Assembly: GCA_014529385.2 (NCBI GenBank)
Contig: CM043952.1
Coordinates: 55,404,619-55,468,618 of the forward strand
Length of the DNA stretch: 64,000 nt
Source of the DNA: Adiantum capillus-veneris
Taxonomy: Eukaryota; Streptophyta; Polypodiopsida; Polypodiales; Pteridaceae
Reading direction: 5' to 3'
In this document: positions 35,454 through 46,164 of the stretch, one piece after another
Position numbering within the stretch: the stretch's first letter is position 1
How the letters are laid out: the number at the start of each line of letters is the position of its first letter
The notes under the pieces: model-generated
Database searches by the model: none
What the model was told of the DNA's origin: nothing
The model's input: only the letters and a program-made list of their open reading frames with translations
Position numbers and translations under genes: made by a program

Positions 35454-36831
35454 TTACTTCCCTTTGGAGAAGCGTTTTCATCCTCGAAAACAAGAGTGAT
35501 GATACACGAATGATTTCCACAGTGGCATCATTCATGGATCCAGCTGTTTGCTTAATCGGAACACGATTCAGTAGAAGGTGCAATGAAACCAAGAGTAACA
35601 TCTTGATTTTTCACATTGTTGTCCATTTGCAACCATCTTGTGCTACCAATTCATATCCAATCATAGTGTGTAGACTCCAATTAGAATACACATGAGCATG
35701 CTAAAGGAGTTATCACAACAAATATGTACCCGAAAGAGTACCTCTTTTCACTTTTCATGAAAGTAACTTGCTGACATAACTCATCAGCCATGTTTAAGTC
35801 CTTGACTTGTTCTCAAATTTCATTAGTAAACAACCGCACCATAACTAGTGTTCAAGGTTGAGAACTTGACTTATACATGAAGAGACTAAACCTAGTCATA
35901 AACATGCTTTAACTTATGGTAAACAAACTCCAACTAGAACAATAAATGCTTACTAATTGAATTGATTGGTGCTAATGTATGCACTTTTCATATCCTTTAG
36001 CACAAAATTATACTTTCTAATCTGCCCATCCCATTGGATAACTGACAGTACTGAGGTGTTTTTTTCCACAATTTACAGACAGTCTTCCCAGATGACTCAT
36101 CCGTAGGTTCCTGTAAAACACCGCACATACCAATTAAAAAACCAACTTGAATGAAATAGAATACCTGATGACCAATTCAAACACACATCAAAATGCCTTG
36201 CATATCGGAGTTTTGATTCCCTTATCAAAAAATCCACCCGATGGCCATATAATGGATGTGTTCGTGGCAGCTTGGAGTCCATTTGATGGCTCATAGCCCT
36301 TGTAGTACTCCTCATGCTTATAATTGAACAATATCCCAATTAGTATCTGTCCGCCGCTGCTTTCCATAAACTTTGGAAAGCTTATTGCAATTGAACTTGA
36401 ATGGTTTCTCAAAACCATGGTAGAAACTGCAGACGTTTGATAGCAAAATGATGATGCTAATCGCTCTCTTTACTATGCATACATGAACGATGAAGTTCAT
36501 AATGTATGCTTTTGCATGGTGTATACATGCGGCTGAGAGCACCCAATCCTGTGGGAGTGGCCCCTTAGGATGGCTTTAGGGCACCCACCAAACCAAGAAA
36601 TTAAGAAATTAATGTGTAAATACTTTGGCGTTTCTACAACAGTGACTTGATGCAGGAAAGTCGTTAACCCTCGTGATTCTCATTACCGAGCTTGAACGTA
36701 GGCGAGCAAGAGACGGAATATCACCTCCTTGTCCGCACGAATTCATCAAGCCTGACCACGCTCAGAAAGACGCAAGTCTCCATCCTTTTGTGCGCAAGGA
36801 TCGCTTCCCACAGTCCGATCTCCCCCCTCAC

Positions 36832-36836
<5 letters not shown>

Positions 36837-36890
<54 letters not shown>
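36837..36890. repeat. (GA)27 tract in the leader of element Y
   Basis: On the element's sense strand this is (CT)n, about 45 bases after the primer site, the same relative place as the (CT)61 of element X. Confidence 0.95.
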
Positions 36891-36894
<4 letters not shown>

Positions 36895-36935
36895 CAAGCC
36901 ATACAAGGGCCCCTTCCTCCATACCTCTCCCCCCT

Positions 36936-36949
36936 GAGCTCTGATACCA
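36936..36949 (-). promoter_or_regulatory. Primer binding site of element Y
   Basis: TGGTATCAGAGCTC on the minus strand is the common initiator-Met tRNA complementary site of plant copia elements. It follows the LTR end TCTCACA after one base. Confidence 0.88.
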
Positions 36950-36950
36950 A

Positions 36951-37088
36951 TGTGAGACCCTGGGACTGCCTAGCCTCGATCCTCCACCCAGCCTCCCTTT
37001 ATAGGCCTTGCCCCTAGGATCCCATGTTCTTCAGCAACCGGGCCTTTGGCCCCGATCCTTGACCTCCAGGGTGGCCCTTGGCCTGACA
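36951..37088 (-). repeat. 5' LTR of element Y
   Basis: In sense it begins TGTCAGGCCAAGGGCCACC, has CCTATAAAGGGAGG as TATA region and ends GGGTCTCACA. It is 138 bp long and pairs with 35314-35453. Confidence 0.88.
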
Positions 37089-37109
37089 TAGAAGAGCCCA
37101 ATTTGAGCA

Positions 37110-37400
37110 CGGTCGGATTCAAGCTCGAGTCTATTTCCATCATGTTCAAATAGTGGGAAGGATGGTGAGATACTCTTTGGAAGGAGATACTGAGATTTCG
37201 AGCCATCCTGTATATAAACAAATGAACATAATATAAGTAGAGAGAGAGAGAGAGAGAGGGAGGCGGGGGAGTATCTATTTCATTCTCTCAATTGGTCTTG
37301 CTTGGTTGGTGGGCCTTGCCAAAGTGATTTGTCGATAGTTTTAGTATTGAGATTGAAATAATTAACATGGACTGCTTATCTAGCAATCAAGTAGCGTCTC
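37110..37400. repeat. Dispersed repeat block RC, copy 1
   Basis: GGGAAGGATGGTGAGATACTC, GTATATAAACAAATGAA, a (GA)n run at 37231-37258, GTCTTGCTTGGTTGGTGGG and TTGTCGATAGTTTTAGTATT recur in the same order at 40180-40450. It is non-coding. Confidence 0.85.
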
Positions 37401-37429
37401 GTGCAAAGGTGCAAGGAAAAAAACATTGT

Positions 37430-37860
37430 TTTGTCAAGCTACAAGCCGTACACCTTGGGCAACAAGATCTCCAAACCCTAAACACTTCTTGGTCATGTGT
37501 CCTCACTCCATGCCTTCAAGCTTTCATATAAAAAAGTAGGTCCAACCAACATACGAAATAATAAATTCCTTTAAAGCTCTTAAATGAAAGACTCTTGTGC
37601 AAACTAAAATACCAAAGAAAATTCCAATTTGTTAATCCTTCAGATCAAATATCAAATGTATTCCTTACTTCCTCAACCGAGCGATCAATCACTTTAATGG
37701 TGACTTTTTGCATCTTTTTGTAACCTCTCCTTAAAAACGTAACCTTCTCCCTTGATTCACACAGAAATCAATTTTGGAGAGCTAAAGCACTTCCATAGAT
37801 GATTCCAAACCCTCAATTGACTATCATCTACGAGTGTTACCATTCGATCAGTGAGTATGT
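37430..37860. repeat. Dispersed repeat block RA, copy 2 (contains an empty insertion site)
   Basis: It matches 41050-41610 closely, from CAAGCTACAAGC(C/A)GTACACC through CTTTAAAGCTCTTAAA. At 37492-37499 a single GTCATGTG stands where the copy at 41109-41342 has a 218-bp insertion flanked by two GTCATGTG. This makes 37492 the unoccupied site. Confidence 0.88.
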
Positions 37861-37869
37861 CTCTACAAT

Positions 37870-38450
37870 TTTTGAAGCTGCTCTCATTATGCAGAATCCA
37901 AGGAGATGCTCGTGGGAGCTAGCCTTGTGCAGAAAAAAGAGTGGTATGGCACGTGGAGGGGAGAGAAAGAGAAGCTGACTCCATGAGTCACGAGCTGCAG
38001 GGCAGAGAGACATAGGATTTTTTCCGCATTATTTTGTGGCTTGACGGGCATGGGAGTGAAGGGCAGGAAGCGTTGTGTAGCGAGGATGTTTATGGAAGGT
38101 TGTGGAGGGTAGGAAGGCCCAGAGAGGGCGCTTGAGCTCACGAGCTTGGGAGTCTGGAGAGCATGCGTGTGCATGAAGTGGGAACTCTCTCTCTCTCTAT
38201 CAGTGCGGCCAGAGAGAGTCTTCTCTCGCTGTCTCTCTCAAGTAACCCTATCATGATGCGTACACGATGAGGACATCCTTGTTCTGTGTGTCCGATGCCA
38301 GATCAGCTAGGACACACCGGTGCAAGTAAGGGTGGTGAGGACACCGAGGACGCGAATGAGACTGGGGGGTTGCAGGTCATAGTTCTGCCGGCCATGGGAT
38401 TAACACATCCTCATGGTCGCAAATGAGGCAGAGTCGAACTCAAGGCCATG

Positions 38451-38520
<70 letters not shown>

Positions 38521-39030
38521 ACAAATTACTTACTGCATGGTTGATGTTTGTGAGCTCTCAAGCAAGCTCCCTGTCTTCGTATGGAAGCTCAAGCAGCCTC
38601 TGTGCGAGCTACTTGGGAGCTTGTGCAGAGATTGTAGACACAGCCTTAATTTAGTGAAGGGGATGCAAAGCGTCGGCAAGTAATGTGAAGGCATCCTGTA
38701 GATGAGCGACGATGACCACGACAAGGCAAGCCTGACCAGGTGGATGCAGATGTGCTTGGTGATGGCGGACAAGTAGCAAGGGGAGGGAATTGTTAATCTG
38801 GAGGCGATGCGTTAGATCAGTGTCTGCAAGAGGGACGCGAGGGGATGCTGTGTAGCAAGGAGAGGAAGGGGGGGACGCAACTCATGAATATGGGCATGTG
38901 TGGTGCAGGCGCAAGAGAAGAAGAGAGGACACACGCAAGAACTGGGGCGAAGGCAGATCTGTTAGTTTGACAATACTGGGAGAAAGAATCTTTGCTTCTA
39001 ATTAATTAATAGGTTGTGGAATGGACCCAG
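37870..39030. other. Non-coding stretch with a (CT)n tract at 38453-38517
   Basis: The Ser/Leu-repeat frame over the pure CT run is an artefact, and a shorter CT-rich zone lies at 38186-38240. Frames at 37887-38174 and 38530-38772 (minus) have no recognised motif and are not proposed as genes. Confidence 0.6.
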
Positions 39031-39044
39031 TGAGTAAGATTTTC

Positions 39045-39320
39045 CAAGCGAGTTATAAAAATCAAGCGAGACTTTCACAGCTCGACACACACAACAAGCA
39101 TTGTATAATTGCCATTCCGGGCCTCCATTATAGTGAAAGTATCAGTGTGCTATTACCTCTAGGAATTTATGTGCACATCCCAAATTAGGGGCAAAAATTC
39201 CGCCTCAATAGCATGATAGAATGGCCTCAACAACATGCGGCAATCCAAACTTACGACCACATCATGGATAATGTCTTCTAATTTCACATTATTAGGCGTT
39301 CAATCATATGTTGAGAGTCG
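39045..39320. repeat. Dispersed repeat block RB, copy 2
   Basis: It matches 28150-28390 and 39825-40080: TTTTCCAAG(C/T)GAG, ACAAGCATTGTA, GTGAAAGTATCA, AGGAATTTATGTGCACATCCC and ATCATATG(C/T)T segments in order. It is non-coding. Confidence 0.82.
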
Positions 39321-39633
39321 CTTTTCAAATTTTGGTCCACCTCTCTCTTGGTAAGCACTTGACGACAAGGTGTCAAGTGGCTTCGCGGATGAACGCCCAC
39401 TTGAAGACTCAAAGCTTGGAGGGAAATGTCTTACGAGAGCTTGTCGTGGGACGGATGGTCAAGAGGATACATTATGGTCAAGCATTGGCATTGGCGGAGT
39501 CAAGATCATCTTCTTTTTCCATGATTTTGTTCCTATGGATATCCACTTTTGATTTATTTAAGCAATATAATATCTATTTTGAAAATAGGGTGGCCAATAA
39601 TGAAACCAAAGTCAACAAAGGAGGATGGAGAGG

Positions 39634-39638
<5 letters not shown>

Positions 39639-39674
<36 letters not shown>

Positions 39675-39754
39675 ACCAACAAAAAAAGCTCTATTATCTC
39701 TTCTATACACACAAAGACACACACTCACACATATACTCTTCACTTTCATTGTAT

Positions 39755-39813
<59 letters not shown>
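39639..39813. repeat. (CT)n tracts and (GT)n
   Basis: A CT run lies at 39639-39671, a second at 39757-39799, followed by GT repeats to 39813. The 172- and 132-codon plus frames over them are dominated by these repeats and have no other support. Confidence 0.93.
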
Positions 39814-39824
39814 CAAAGCGCATT

Positions 39825-40130
39825 AAAAAATCAAGCAAGACTTTCACTTTAAACCAAGCATTGAACAACCGCCATTCGGATCGTCGTTATAGTGAAAGTA
39901 TCAATGTGCTATTATCTCTAGGAATTTATGCGCACATCCCAAATTAGTGCAAAAATTCCGTGTCAATAGTTGGATGGAATGGCCTCAACGACATGTAACA
40001 ATCCAAACTTAGGTCCACATCGTGGATAATGTTCTCCGCTTTTACATTATTAGGCACTCAATCATATGCGTAGATATAAAGGATGGCATTGGTAAACGGA
40101 AGCTTCCAATACAGAAATAAACATAGTCAT
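39825..40130. repeat. Dispersed repeat block RB, copy 3
   Basis: It matches 39045-39320 and 28150-28390 with small changes. It directly follows the (GT)n run. Confidence 0.82.
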
Positions 40131-40179
40131 ATTGCTTAATTTAAGTTTCACGATGGATTGGACACATTTATCAAGGAAC

Positions 40180-40277
40180 AATATGGTGGGAAGGATGGTG
40201 AGGTACTCCTTGAAAGGAGATACTGAGATTCCAAGCCATCATGTATATAAACAAATGAATATAATAAAAGTAGAGCA

Positions 40278-40309
<32 letters not shown>

Positions 40310-40450
40310 GGAGAGAGGGGAAGTATCTATTACATTCTCTCAAATTGGTCTTGCTTGGTTGGTGGGCCTTGCCAAAGAGATTTGTCGATAGTTTTAGTAT
40401 TGAGGTTGAAATAATTAGCATGGATTGATTACCTAGTAGTCAAGTAGTGT
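40180..40450. repeat. Dispersed repeat block RC, copy 2, with (GATA)n/(GA)n
   Basis: It matches 37110-37400; the microsatellite in the middle has changed to GATA then GA (40280-40320). Confidence 0.85.
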
Positions 40451-41040
40451 CACGTGCAACGATGCAAGGAAAACAAGTGTAAGAGTCACGACGGCTTTCA
40501 AAAACAATAAGAAAGTGATAAAATTGTTAGATTGAATTAAATTGGTGTCAGTGTTTGGGAAGGATTGCCTCAGCTTAGTTTTGAGCCGATTGAAAATTGA
40601 GACTAGCTAGCTGTAAACCATGGTAAACGAAAGAAAAACCCATAAAATATGTGAGACAATCGTTCAAAAATTTTACAAATCTCAAAATTACTCGATCAAC
40701 AGTCGCTTAATGAAAGAGACTTTCTCGAACGTTAGCGGCCGCTAAAATCAAGCTATAAAATGCAAGAAATGTAGAACGTATTAGAATTATGCAAGGTGAA
40801 GCTTCACTTTAGCATTCTACAACAATAGAATGCAAATAAAAAAAACATATATGTATGTGTGTAAAATTTGCTAAAGTTATGTATGCAAGGTGAAACTTCA
40901 CTTTAGCATTGTAAAACAATAGAATGCAAGAAAAGCAAATACATGTTAAAATGTAAAATAAAAGGTTAGTTTCATCGTGCATTGAAAACAATGAAAATCT
41001 CCCACACTAGCTAAGGGTTTCTTTTTAGAAAGCCAAAAAC
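40451..41040. repeat. Non-coding, with a 94-bp tandem duplication at 40793-40930
   Basis: AAGGTGAAGCTTCACTTTAGC at 40793 recurs at 40887 with a few changes, each followed by ACAATAGAATGCAA. The first copy's AAGGTGAAGCTTCACTTTAG contains a short palindrome (GTGAAGCTTCAC). No gene is seen. Confidence 0.75.
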
Positions 41041-41049
41041 TCTATTTTG

Positions 41050-41610
41050 TCAAGCTACAAGCAGTACACCTTGGGCAACAAGATCTCCAAAACCCTAAAC
41101 ACTTCTCGGTCATGTGCAATGTTCGGGAAAAATTATTTTCACAAACATTCAAAAATCCCTCCAAGACAAATCCGAATCAGAAATTTTACAATATTAACCG
41201 GTATTTTTGTAAAATTACCCTATTTTCCATGTATTTTAAGCGAATTTTTCTCCTTCTTGCCCTCCCCTCAACCGGCTACTTTGATTTTGCAACCAGCTCA
41301 AGGCTAAGCAGAGGCACACTTTTTCCGAACACTAGTCATGTGTCCTCACTCCATGCCTTCAAGCTTTCATATAAAAAAGTAGGTCCAACCAACATACAAA
41401 ATAATAAACATACAAAATAATAAAATCCTTTAAAGCTCTTAAACGAAAAGTCTCTTGTGAAAACTAAAACACCAAAGAAAATTTTAGCTTGTTAATCCTT
41501 CAGATCGGATACAGATGTATTCCTGAATTCCTTAATACAATATAACAAGTCAACCGAGCGATCAATCACTTTGATGGGGTGACTTTTTGCAACCTCTCTT
41601 CAACGACATG
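41050..41610. repeat. Dispersed repeat block RA, copy 3, carrying an insertion
   Basis: It matches 37430-37830 on both sides of a 218-bp insertion at 41117-41334. From about 41395 it also matches the LINE-proximal copy at 27820. Confidence 0.88.
41117..41334. mobile_element. hAT-like MITE (218 bp) with 8-bp target duplication
   Basis: GTCATGTG flanks both ends (41109-41116 and 41335-41342), and the related copy at 37492-37499 has it once, so the insertion is proven by an empty site. Termini CAATGTTCGGGAAAAA and, inverted, TAGTGTTCGGAAAAA fit the hAT terminal pattern ([CT]A[AG]TG then TTCGG). An 8-bp duplication is also the hAT norm. The interior is AT-rich and has no coding capacity. Confidence 0.93.
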
Positions 41611-42082
41611 CAACAATCCAAACTTAGGCCCACATCGTGGATAATATCCTCTGGCATGATGGAATGGCTTCACTATACAAAAAATAAACATAGTCGTATT
41701 GCTTATTTAAAGTCTCACGATGGATTGGACACATTTACAAGGAAAAGGTAATTGTCATTTTGAACAATAGCATGCAGCGTCCACAAATTCTTGTATTACC
41801 CATATGATCAACTGATGTGTGAGAATTTTGACGAGAAGTTTATATGCGCATAAATATGGAGAAGCGGTGTGGTTGTAGTTGGCAAGGGTAATAGGAGGTT
41901 TTGGTGTGAGGATCGTGTGAGGTTGGTAGTTGAAGGAGCCGACATGCAAGGACTTGCAAAAAATGATCCGACATGGTGGATTGTTACATGAATGGGCCAT
42001 TGAGTATAGTGCCAGGCTGCAATTTTGACGTGCACTTTCTCAACTACCCAATGCTAAAGTTGGTTCTGAGTCACTCCTACAC

Positions 42083-43185
42083 CTATTGGATAGCCCAAAT
42101 TTTTGAATATGTGCCCTTCACGATATCTTTCCCCGACCAAATGAGTGCATCAAAGTCCCTTGCTGATATATCTATCACGGCTAATTTTGTCAAGTTAAGA
42201 GGAAGGCCAGCAGTAGAACCAAACAAATCTAATGTTTTAGTACATCTCAGAATATTGACATTGTTAGCTTTCAAAAAAAGAAAGGTACCACCTGCAAAAG
42301 CCTTTTCTTGCAATATGCTTAGACCTAGCTGCAGTGTTTGCAAAAAACCAAAAGAAGACAAAGCATCCAAGTATGCATAAAAAGGGTGGGTAGCAACTGC
42401 AAAGAAAAGAGGACTAACACCCCCGCCTCACTGATCTAGCAATATGAATTTTTTCAGATAGGCTTCCATTGATGACCACTTTCGAGAAGGCCCCGTTGCC
42501 TAACAGGTTAATGAATCCACTAACTCTAGGCCCAAATCCCATTTTCCTAAGAGTGCTGGTCACAAAGTCCCACTGTACTGTGTCAAATGCTTTGGAAAAA
42601 TCTATCTGGAACATTACCATATCTAATGTAGAGCTGATAGCATGTTCAATTCCCAATTGGACAGTCAAGATATTGTTATAGATAGATCTACCACCTATAA
42701 CGCCGCGACCCTAATAGCAATAACCTTAGCCAACAATTTGTACAATATTCCCATCATGGTGATGGGCCTCCAATCTGTTAAGGTCTTGGGAAAAAATGAT
42801 TTAGGGATCAATTTGATAATGCCTTGCTTCAAAGCAAGATCCATGCATTGATATAACAAAATAGCATTGAGCAATGAGCATACCATTTTGTAAAGAGGGT
42901 GCAAGAATGAAACCATAAGCTCTTTAGAAAGACCACATATGTCTGGAAATTTCTCATTTGGCAGTTTCTTTAATGCATATCAGTCTCATTGAGTGGCTGC
43001 TCCAATGTCAATGCAGTTGACTCCTCAATGCATGGATCCACCACTTCTAGCAAAGTTTGAACTGCAGTAGCCCTTGTTTGTGATACATCAAGCCCAGCAT
43101 TCAAGAGATCATCATAGTATTTTGTTGTCACTGCTAGAAAGTCAGAGCCCTTAGACAGTGGAGGCCCATCCTCATGATGCAACAT
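42083..43185 (-). pseudogene. LINE B reverse transcriptase, catalytic pair changed to Gly-Gly
   Basis: Blocks in order: GIIKLIPKSFFPKTLTDWRPI (42770-42830), MFQIDFSKAFDTVQWDF (42560-42610), VRRGC (42414), then KAFAGGTFLFLKANNVN (42255-42305). The last is the position of the FADD catalytic box; both Asp codons read GGT (42287-42292), giving AGG, so metal binding is lost. The thumb-side text (FGSTAGLPLNLTKLAVIDIS) is still clear. Frame breaks near 42690 and 42400 add to inactivation. Confidence 0.88.
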
Positions 43186-43209
43186 TTTCTTGAAACCTCT
43201 GCCTTTTTT

Positions 43210-43749
43210 TTAATGCTTTAATTTTTTGTAAAAGGCTTTGGATACATCCTTACCATCAGTAATCACCCATTGTCTACATAAGTACTTCTGTTTGCTGGTT
43301 TGAGCTAGCTCCCATTCCAAAATGATCTCTCTGGCTTGAGCCAATTGTTGAAGTTCAGCTTGACAAAGTACAACCGATTTGCTACCAGCTTTTAACACTA
43401 AGTGTCTGGCAGTAGTCTTAGCTTGAATCAACTGATCAGTACCTTGCTTAGCCACAAACTTCTCCAGTTCCCTAACACATTGATGCATACGAGATATAAT
43501 AGATAACCTGACAGACAAAGGGTTGTCAAATTTAGCAGTAGCATCATTTATGACATCCATAACCTGTTGTTTGAAGACCTTATGAGTGAGCAAAGAATTA
43601 TTAATCATGAGTGGTTTTGAGTGTCCAAGTGCATGCATACTATTCCAAATCAAAATTGAACAAGTGTAGGAAAAGAGGGAACTGATCTGAAAGAGCAGTG
43701 GAAAGGTCCACCTGCATTTTTTTGAGTTAGGCAACAAATCTGAACCCAC
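43210..43749 (-). pseudogene. LINE B linker between endonuclease and RT
   Basis: A 179-codon open stretch with ALGHSKPLMINNSLLTHKV and the alpha-helical, Gln/Lys-rich text common before the RT of plant LINEs, ending DGKDVSKAFYKKLK. It has no catalytic motif. Confidence 0.65.
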
Positions 43750-44350
43750 AAAGTAGAGTCCGTCTAACCTAGACTAAGACCCTTGATGAGAGAGTGAATG
43801 AAAAGTAAAACCAGGTGAGGGTCAAGTAGCAGCAGTCCAAGCATCAATTAGAGAGGCTGAACTTTGAAGTAGGTCCCAAGTATTACTTTCTACAACAAAC
43901 ATAACAGTGGAAACTGAAGTAGAATGGTCAGCATGTTGCAACATGTTGAAGTCCCCCCTAAAATCCCTTGGTTCCATTAGAGTTTAGCTAGATAGCCCCA
44001 AATAGGTATCTTTTGTGAAGTATCATTAGGAGGATATACATTTGCAATTTGCAGGGGCCCCAAGTCAGTAGTAACCTTAATAATGGAGCATCTACTTGGG
44101 TTAATATCAAGAATCCATGGAGGATGCATGGAGTTTCTGGCATAGGTTAAAGTACCAAAATAGCTACCCTATTTTTCTTCAGAGAACAGTGTGTATACCT
44201 TAAAATTCATAGTGAGACCTGCTTGAGCATGCAGTTTATGCTCTTGAACAAAGCAAATATCAAGATCAATTTGCAGAAGCCAATTTTGAAAAGCTAGTCC
44301 TAAGCCTTGACAGGTGGCTCAATCCCTTTGCATTGAAGGATGCTATCTTC
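43700..44350 (-). pseudogene. LINE B endonuclease remnant
   Basis: The minus strand near 44340 opens with LNVKIASFNAKGLS, the start of the EEP fold, and near 43950 shows RGDFNMLQHADHSTS, followed by SRLDGLYFVGSDLLP (near 43730-43775). Stops lie between these blocks. Confidence 0.8.
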
Positions 44351-44644
44351 ATTTAAAATGTAGGAGAATTCATAAAAACTTGAGTCTCCTTATCACTAGT
44401 TCCATCTGTCATATGCACCTCTATATTAACGTGGGATGTCCCTAGCTGGGGGACAACATTTTTTACAACTAAGTGTTGGAGTATCATGGAATCAATGGCA
44501 GTTAGGGTGTCAGGTGAAGGGTTGTGCTATAGGACATCAAAAACATTTGGAGAGGCATAGATAGTGATGCCTCGACGATTTCTAAAGGTCCTTTTAGAGA
44601 GCTGATACCCCTCTGTCCATTGCCCTTTTACCTTTTTTAGATTG

Positions 44645-45250
44645 TTAAGCATTCTTGGAAGTGGAGGGTATTGAATTTCTGTTAGGGCAGTTGATGGTAG
44701 GGGAGAACAAAACTTTACCAAGTGAAGTAACTAACTCTTTAATGCATGGCCATAAAAAGGTAGGTAAATCAATAAAATCAACCCAGATAGGACAGTTAGA
44801 TAGCAGCTCCTCTTTGATTTGTTTGACAGGTTGCCATGGAAAAACATGGACAACCTGCCCACAAAGAATGATAGTAGAGGAATTTTGAAATGCCCTTTGA
44901 TCTTCAACAATAAAAAACAAAACTTCATATAGCCTTGCGCCATTGTAAAACACTTTATCTACCATAGCCTTTTTGAAGCCTTGGTCTAGGAAACCGGAAA
45001 TTTCATTCAGAGAAGGCAGCTTGCCAGTAAAATATAGCACAATAGCACCTGATTTGAAGGCAGACACTTGTGACACTACAGTTCCAGCAGGAATGGTGAC
45101 TTTGTGTGCTCCCTTGACCAGAGGGTTAGAGGTTAAAGCTTCAGTAAGACATTTGGTAAGATCACCCACAAGCAAGACATCGCTATAAGACACCACACAC
45201 GATAGTGAAGCTTCACGAGGATTGAGGCAAAACACTGTGGGGAGAGACAT
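44645..45250 (-). CDS. LINE B ORF1, DUF4283-like nucleic-acid-binding protein (open, probably truncated)
   Basis: An open frame of 201 codons starting MSLPTVFCLNPREASLSC. Residues about 95-195 carry the DUF4283 pattern of plant LINE ORF1 and related zinc-knuckle proteins: RLYEVLFFIVED, VVHVFPWQPVK, CPIWVDFIDLPTFLWPCIKEL and SLGKVLFSPTINCPNRNSIP. Such proteins bind element RNA as a chaperone. The zinc knuckle expected after this domain is missing because the frame ends at 44645, so it is probably a truncated ORF1. It lies directly 5' of the endonuclease region, as in L1-type elements. Confidence 0.75.
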   Translation of the reverse strand: MSLPTVFCLNPREASLSCVVSYSDVLLVGDLTKCLTEALTSNPLVKGAHKVTIPAGTVVSQVSAFKSGAIVLYFTGKLPSLNEISGFLDQGFKKAMVDKVFYNGARLYEVLFFIVEDQRAFQNSSTIILCGQVVHVFPWQPVKQIKEELLSNCPIWVDFIDLPTFLWPCIKELVTSLGKVLFSPTINCPNRNSIPSTSKNA

Positions 45251-46160
45251 TGTGCAAAAAAATCAAATGAGGACTTGATTAGGTGCCGTGTGCATTTTAT
45301 CTCATGTCCTACAAAAATCTCCACTCTTATTTATATGCAATCAACCGTAAGAAATTGCTGCTTTGGGCAAAATGCACTGGTCCATCAACTTTGGAGGCTT
45401 GTAGTGACCAAGGGATGAGAAAAATTACAAGTTTCTCATTGTTTCCATATGTAGTAGTTATTGAACTATAAGCTCATGGAAGGATTTTTCAAAATGAGTG
45501 GATCTACTATGGTTTTGGAATTTTTTCCCAAAACCCTGAAAGGACACTTTTATGTCGTGTTAGGTTACCATTCTAGTGTTAAGTTACTTATAAGTGTGAA
45601 CATAGTTCAACACAAAGCAAATAACTGCTAACTTTAACTATCTTAAATCACTTCCAAGTTTGAGTTTGAGTTTTCTTTACATAAGGCAAGTAATGATTAA
45701 CTACCTTACTTAATTTACCTCCCAGTGTAGGATATACTTCACACAGAGCAGATAAAGACTAAACTCAAAACTCCAAATCCTATTTAAAAAAAATATTCAA
45801 AGCTCTAAATTTTTACTAAAAAACTTATATGAGTTAATTTAAATTGGTTTTTAATATTTTTCTTGATGTTGTAAAGCTCACCTATATATAAGAAAAGGGA
45901 AAGAGAGATCAATAGAATGAGGAAAACAATCCGTTTTCACGGTATATAAAGGGCTATATTTTGATCGAAATATTATTTTGATCAAAATTCTAAGAAATTA
46001 TACAATACAGTGGTTTTGCTGATGTGGCACCGTATAATACTGCTGAATAAAGATAGGTTTTGCTGATGTGGCACCGTATAATACTGCTGAATAAAGATAG
46101 GTGTTGTATAATATGCCCGTTTAAAGCGTATTATACATATACCGTATAACGTACAATTCA
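45251..46160. repeat. AT-rich stretch without gene; 44-bp tandem duplication at 46012-46099
   Basis: GGTTTTGCTGATGTGGCACC and the 24 bases after it are repeated exactly at 46012 and 46056. Upstream of LINE B ORF1, 45251-45560 may be the LINE 5' untranslated part. Nothing else is recognised. Confidence 0.75.
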
Positions 46161-46164
46161 AATT

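Larger units (their letters stand above)
35314..37088 (-). mobile_element. Complete non-autonomous LTR retroelement Y, 1.8 kb
   Basis: All structural marks are present: 5' LTR 37088-36951, primer site TGGTATCAGAGCTC at 36949-36936 (initiator-Met tRNA type, one-base spacer), polypurine-rich CCAAAGGGAAG just before the 3' LTR, 3' LTR 35453-35314, and a perfect 5-bp target duplication TAGAA at 35309-35313 and 37089-37093. LTRs of about 140 bp and a 1.5-kb interior without gag or pol motifs make it a TRIM/LARD-type element. LTR starts, (CT)n leader and 3' interior match element X. It would need copia proteins from elsewhere for its movement. Confidence 0.92.
41740..45250 (-). mobile_element. LINE B (non-LTR retrotransposon), degenerate
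   Basis: Minus-strand order: ORF1 with a DUF4283-like domain (45250-44645), endonuclease (about 44350-43700), linker (43749-43210), RT (43185-42083) and C-terminal text to about 41760. It differs in sequence from LINE A. It is broken by stops, but ORF1 is open over 201 codons. Confidence 0.9.
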
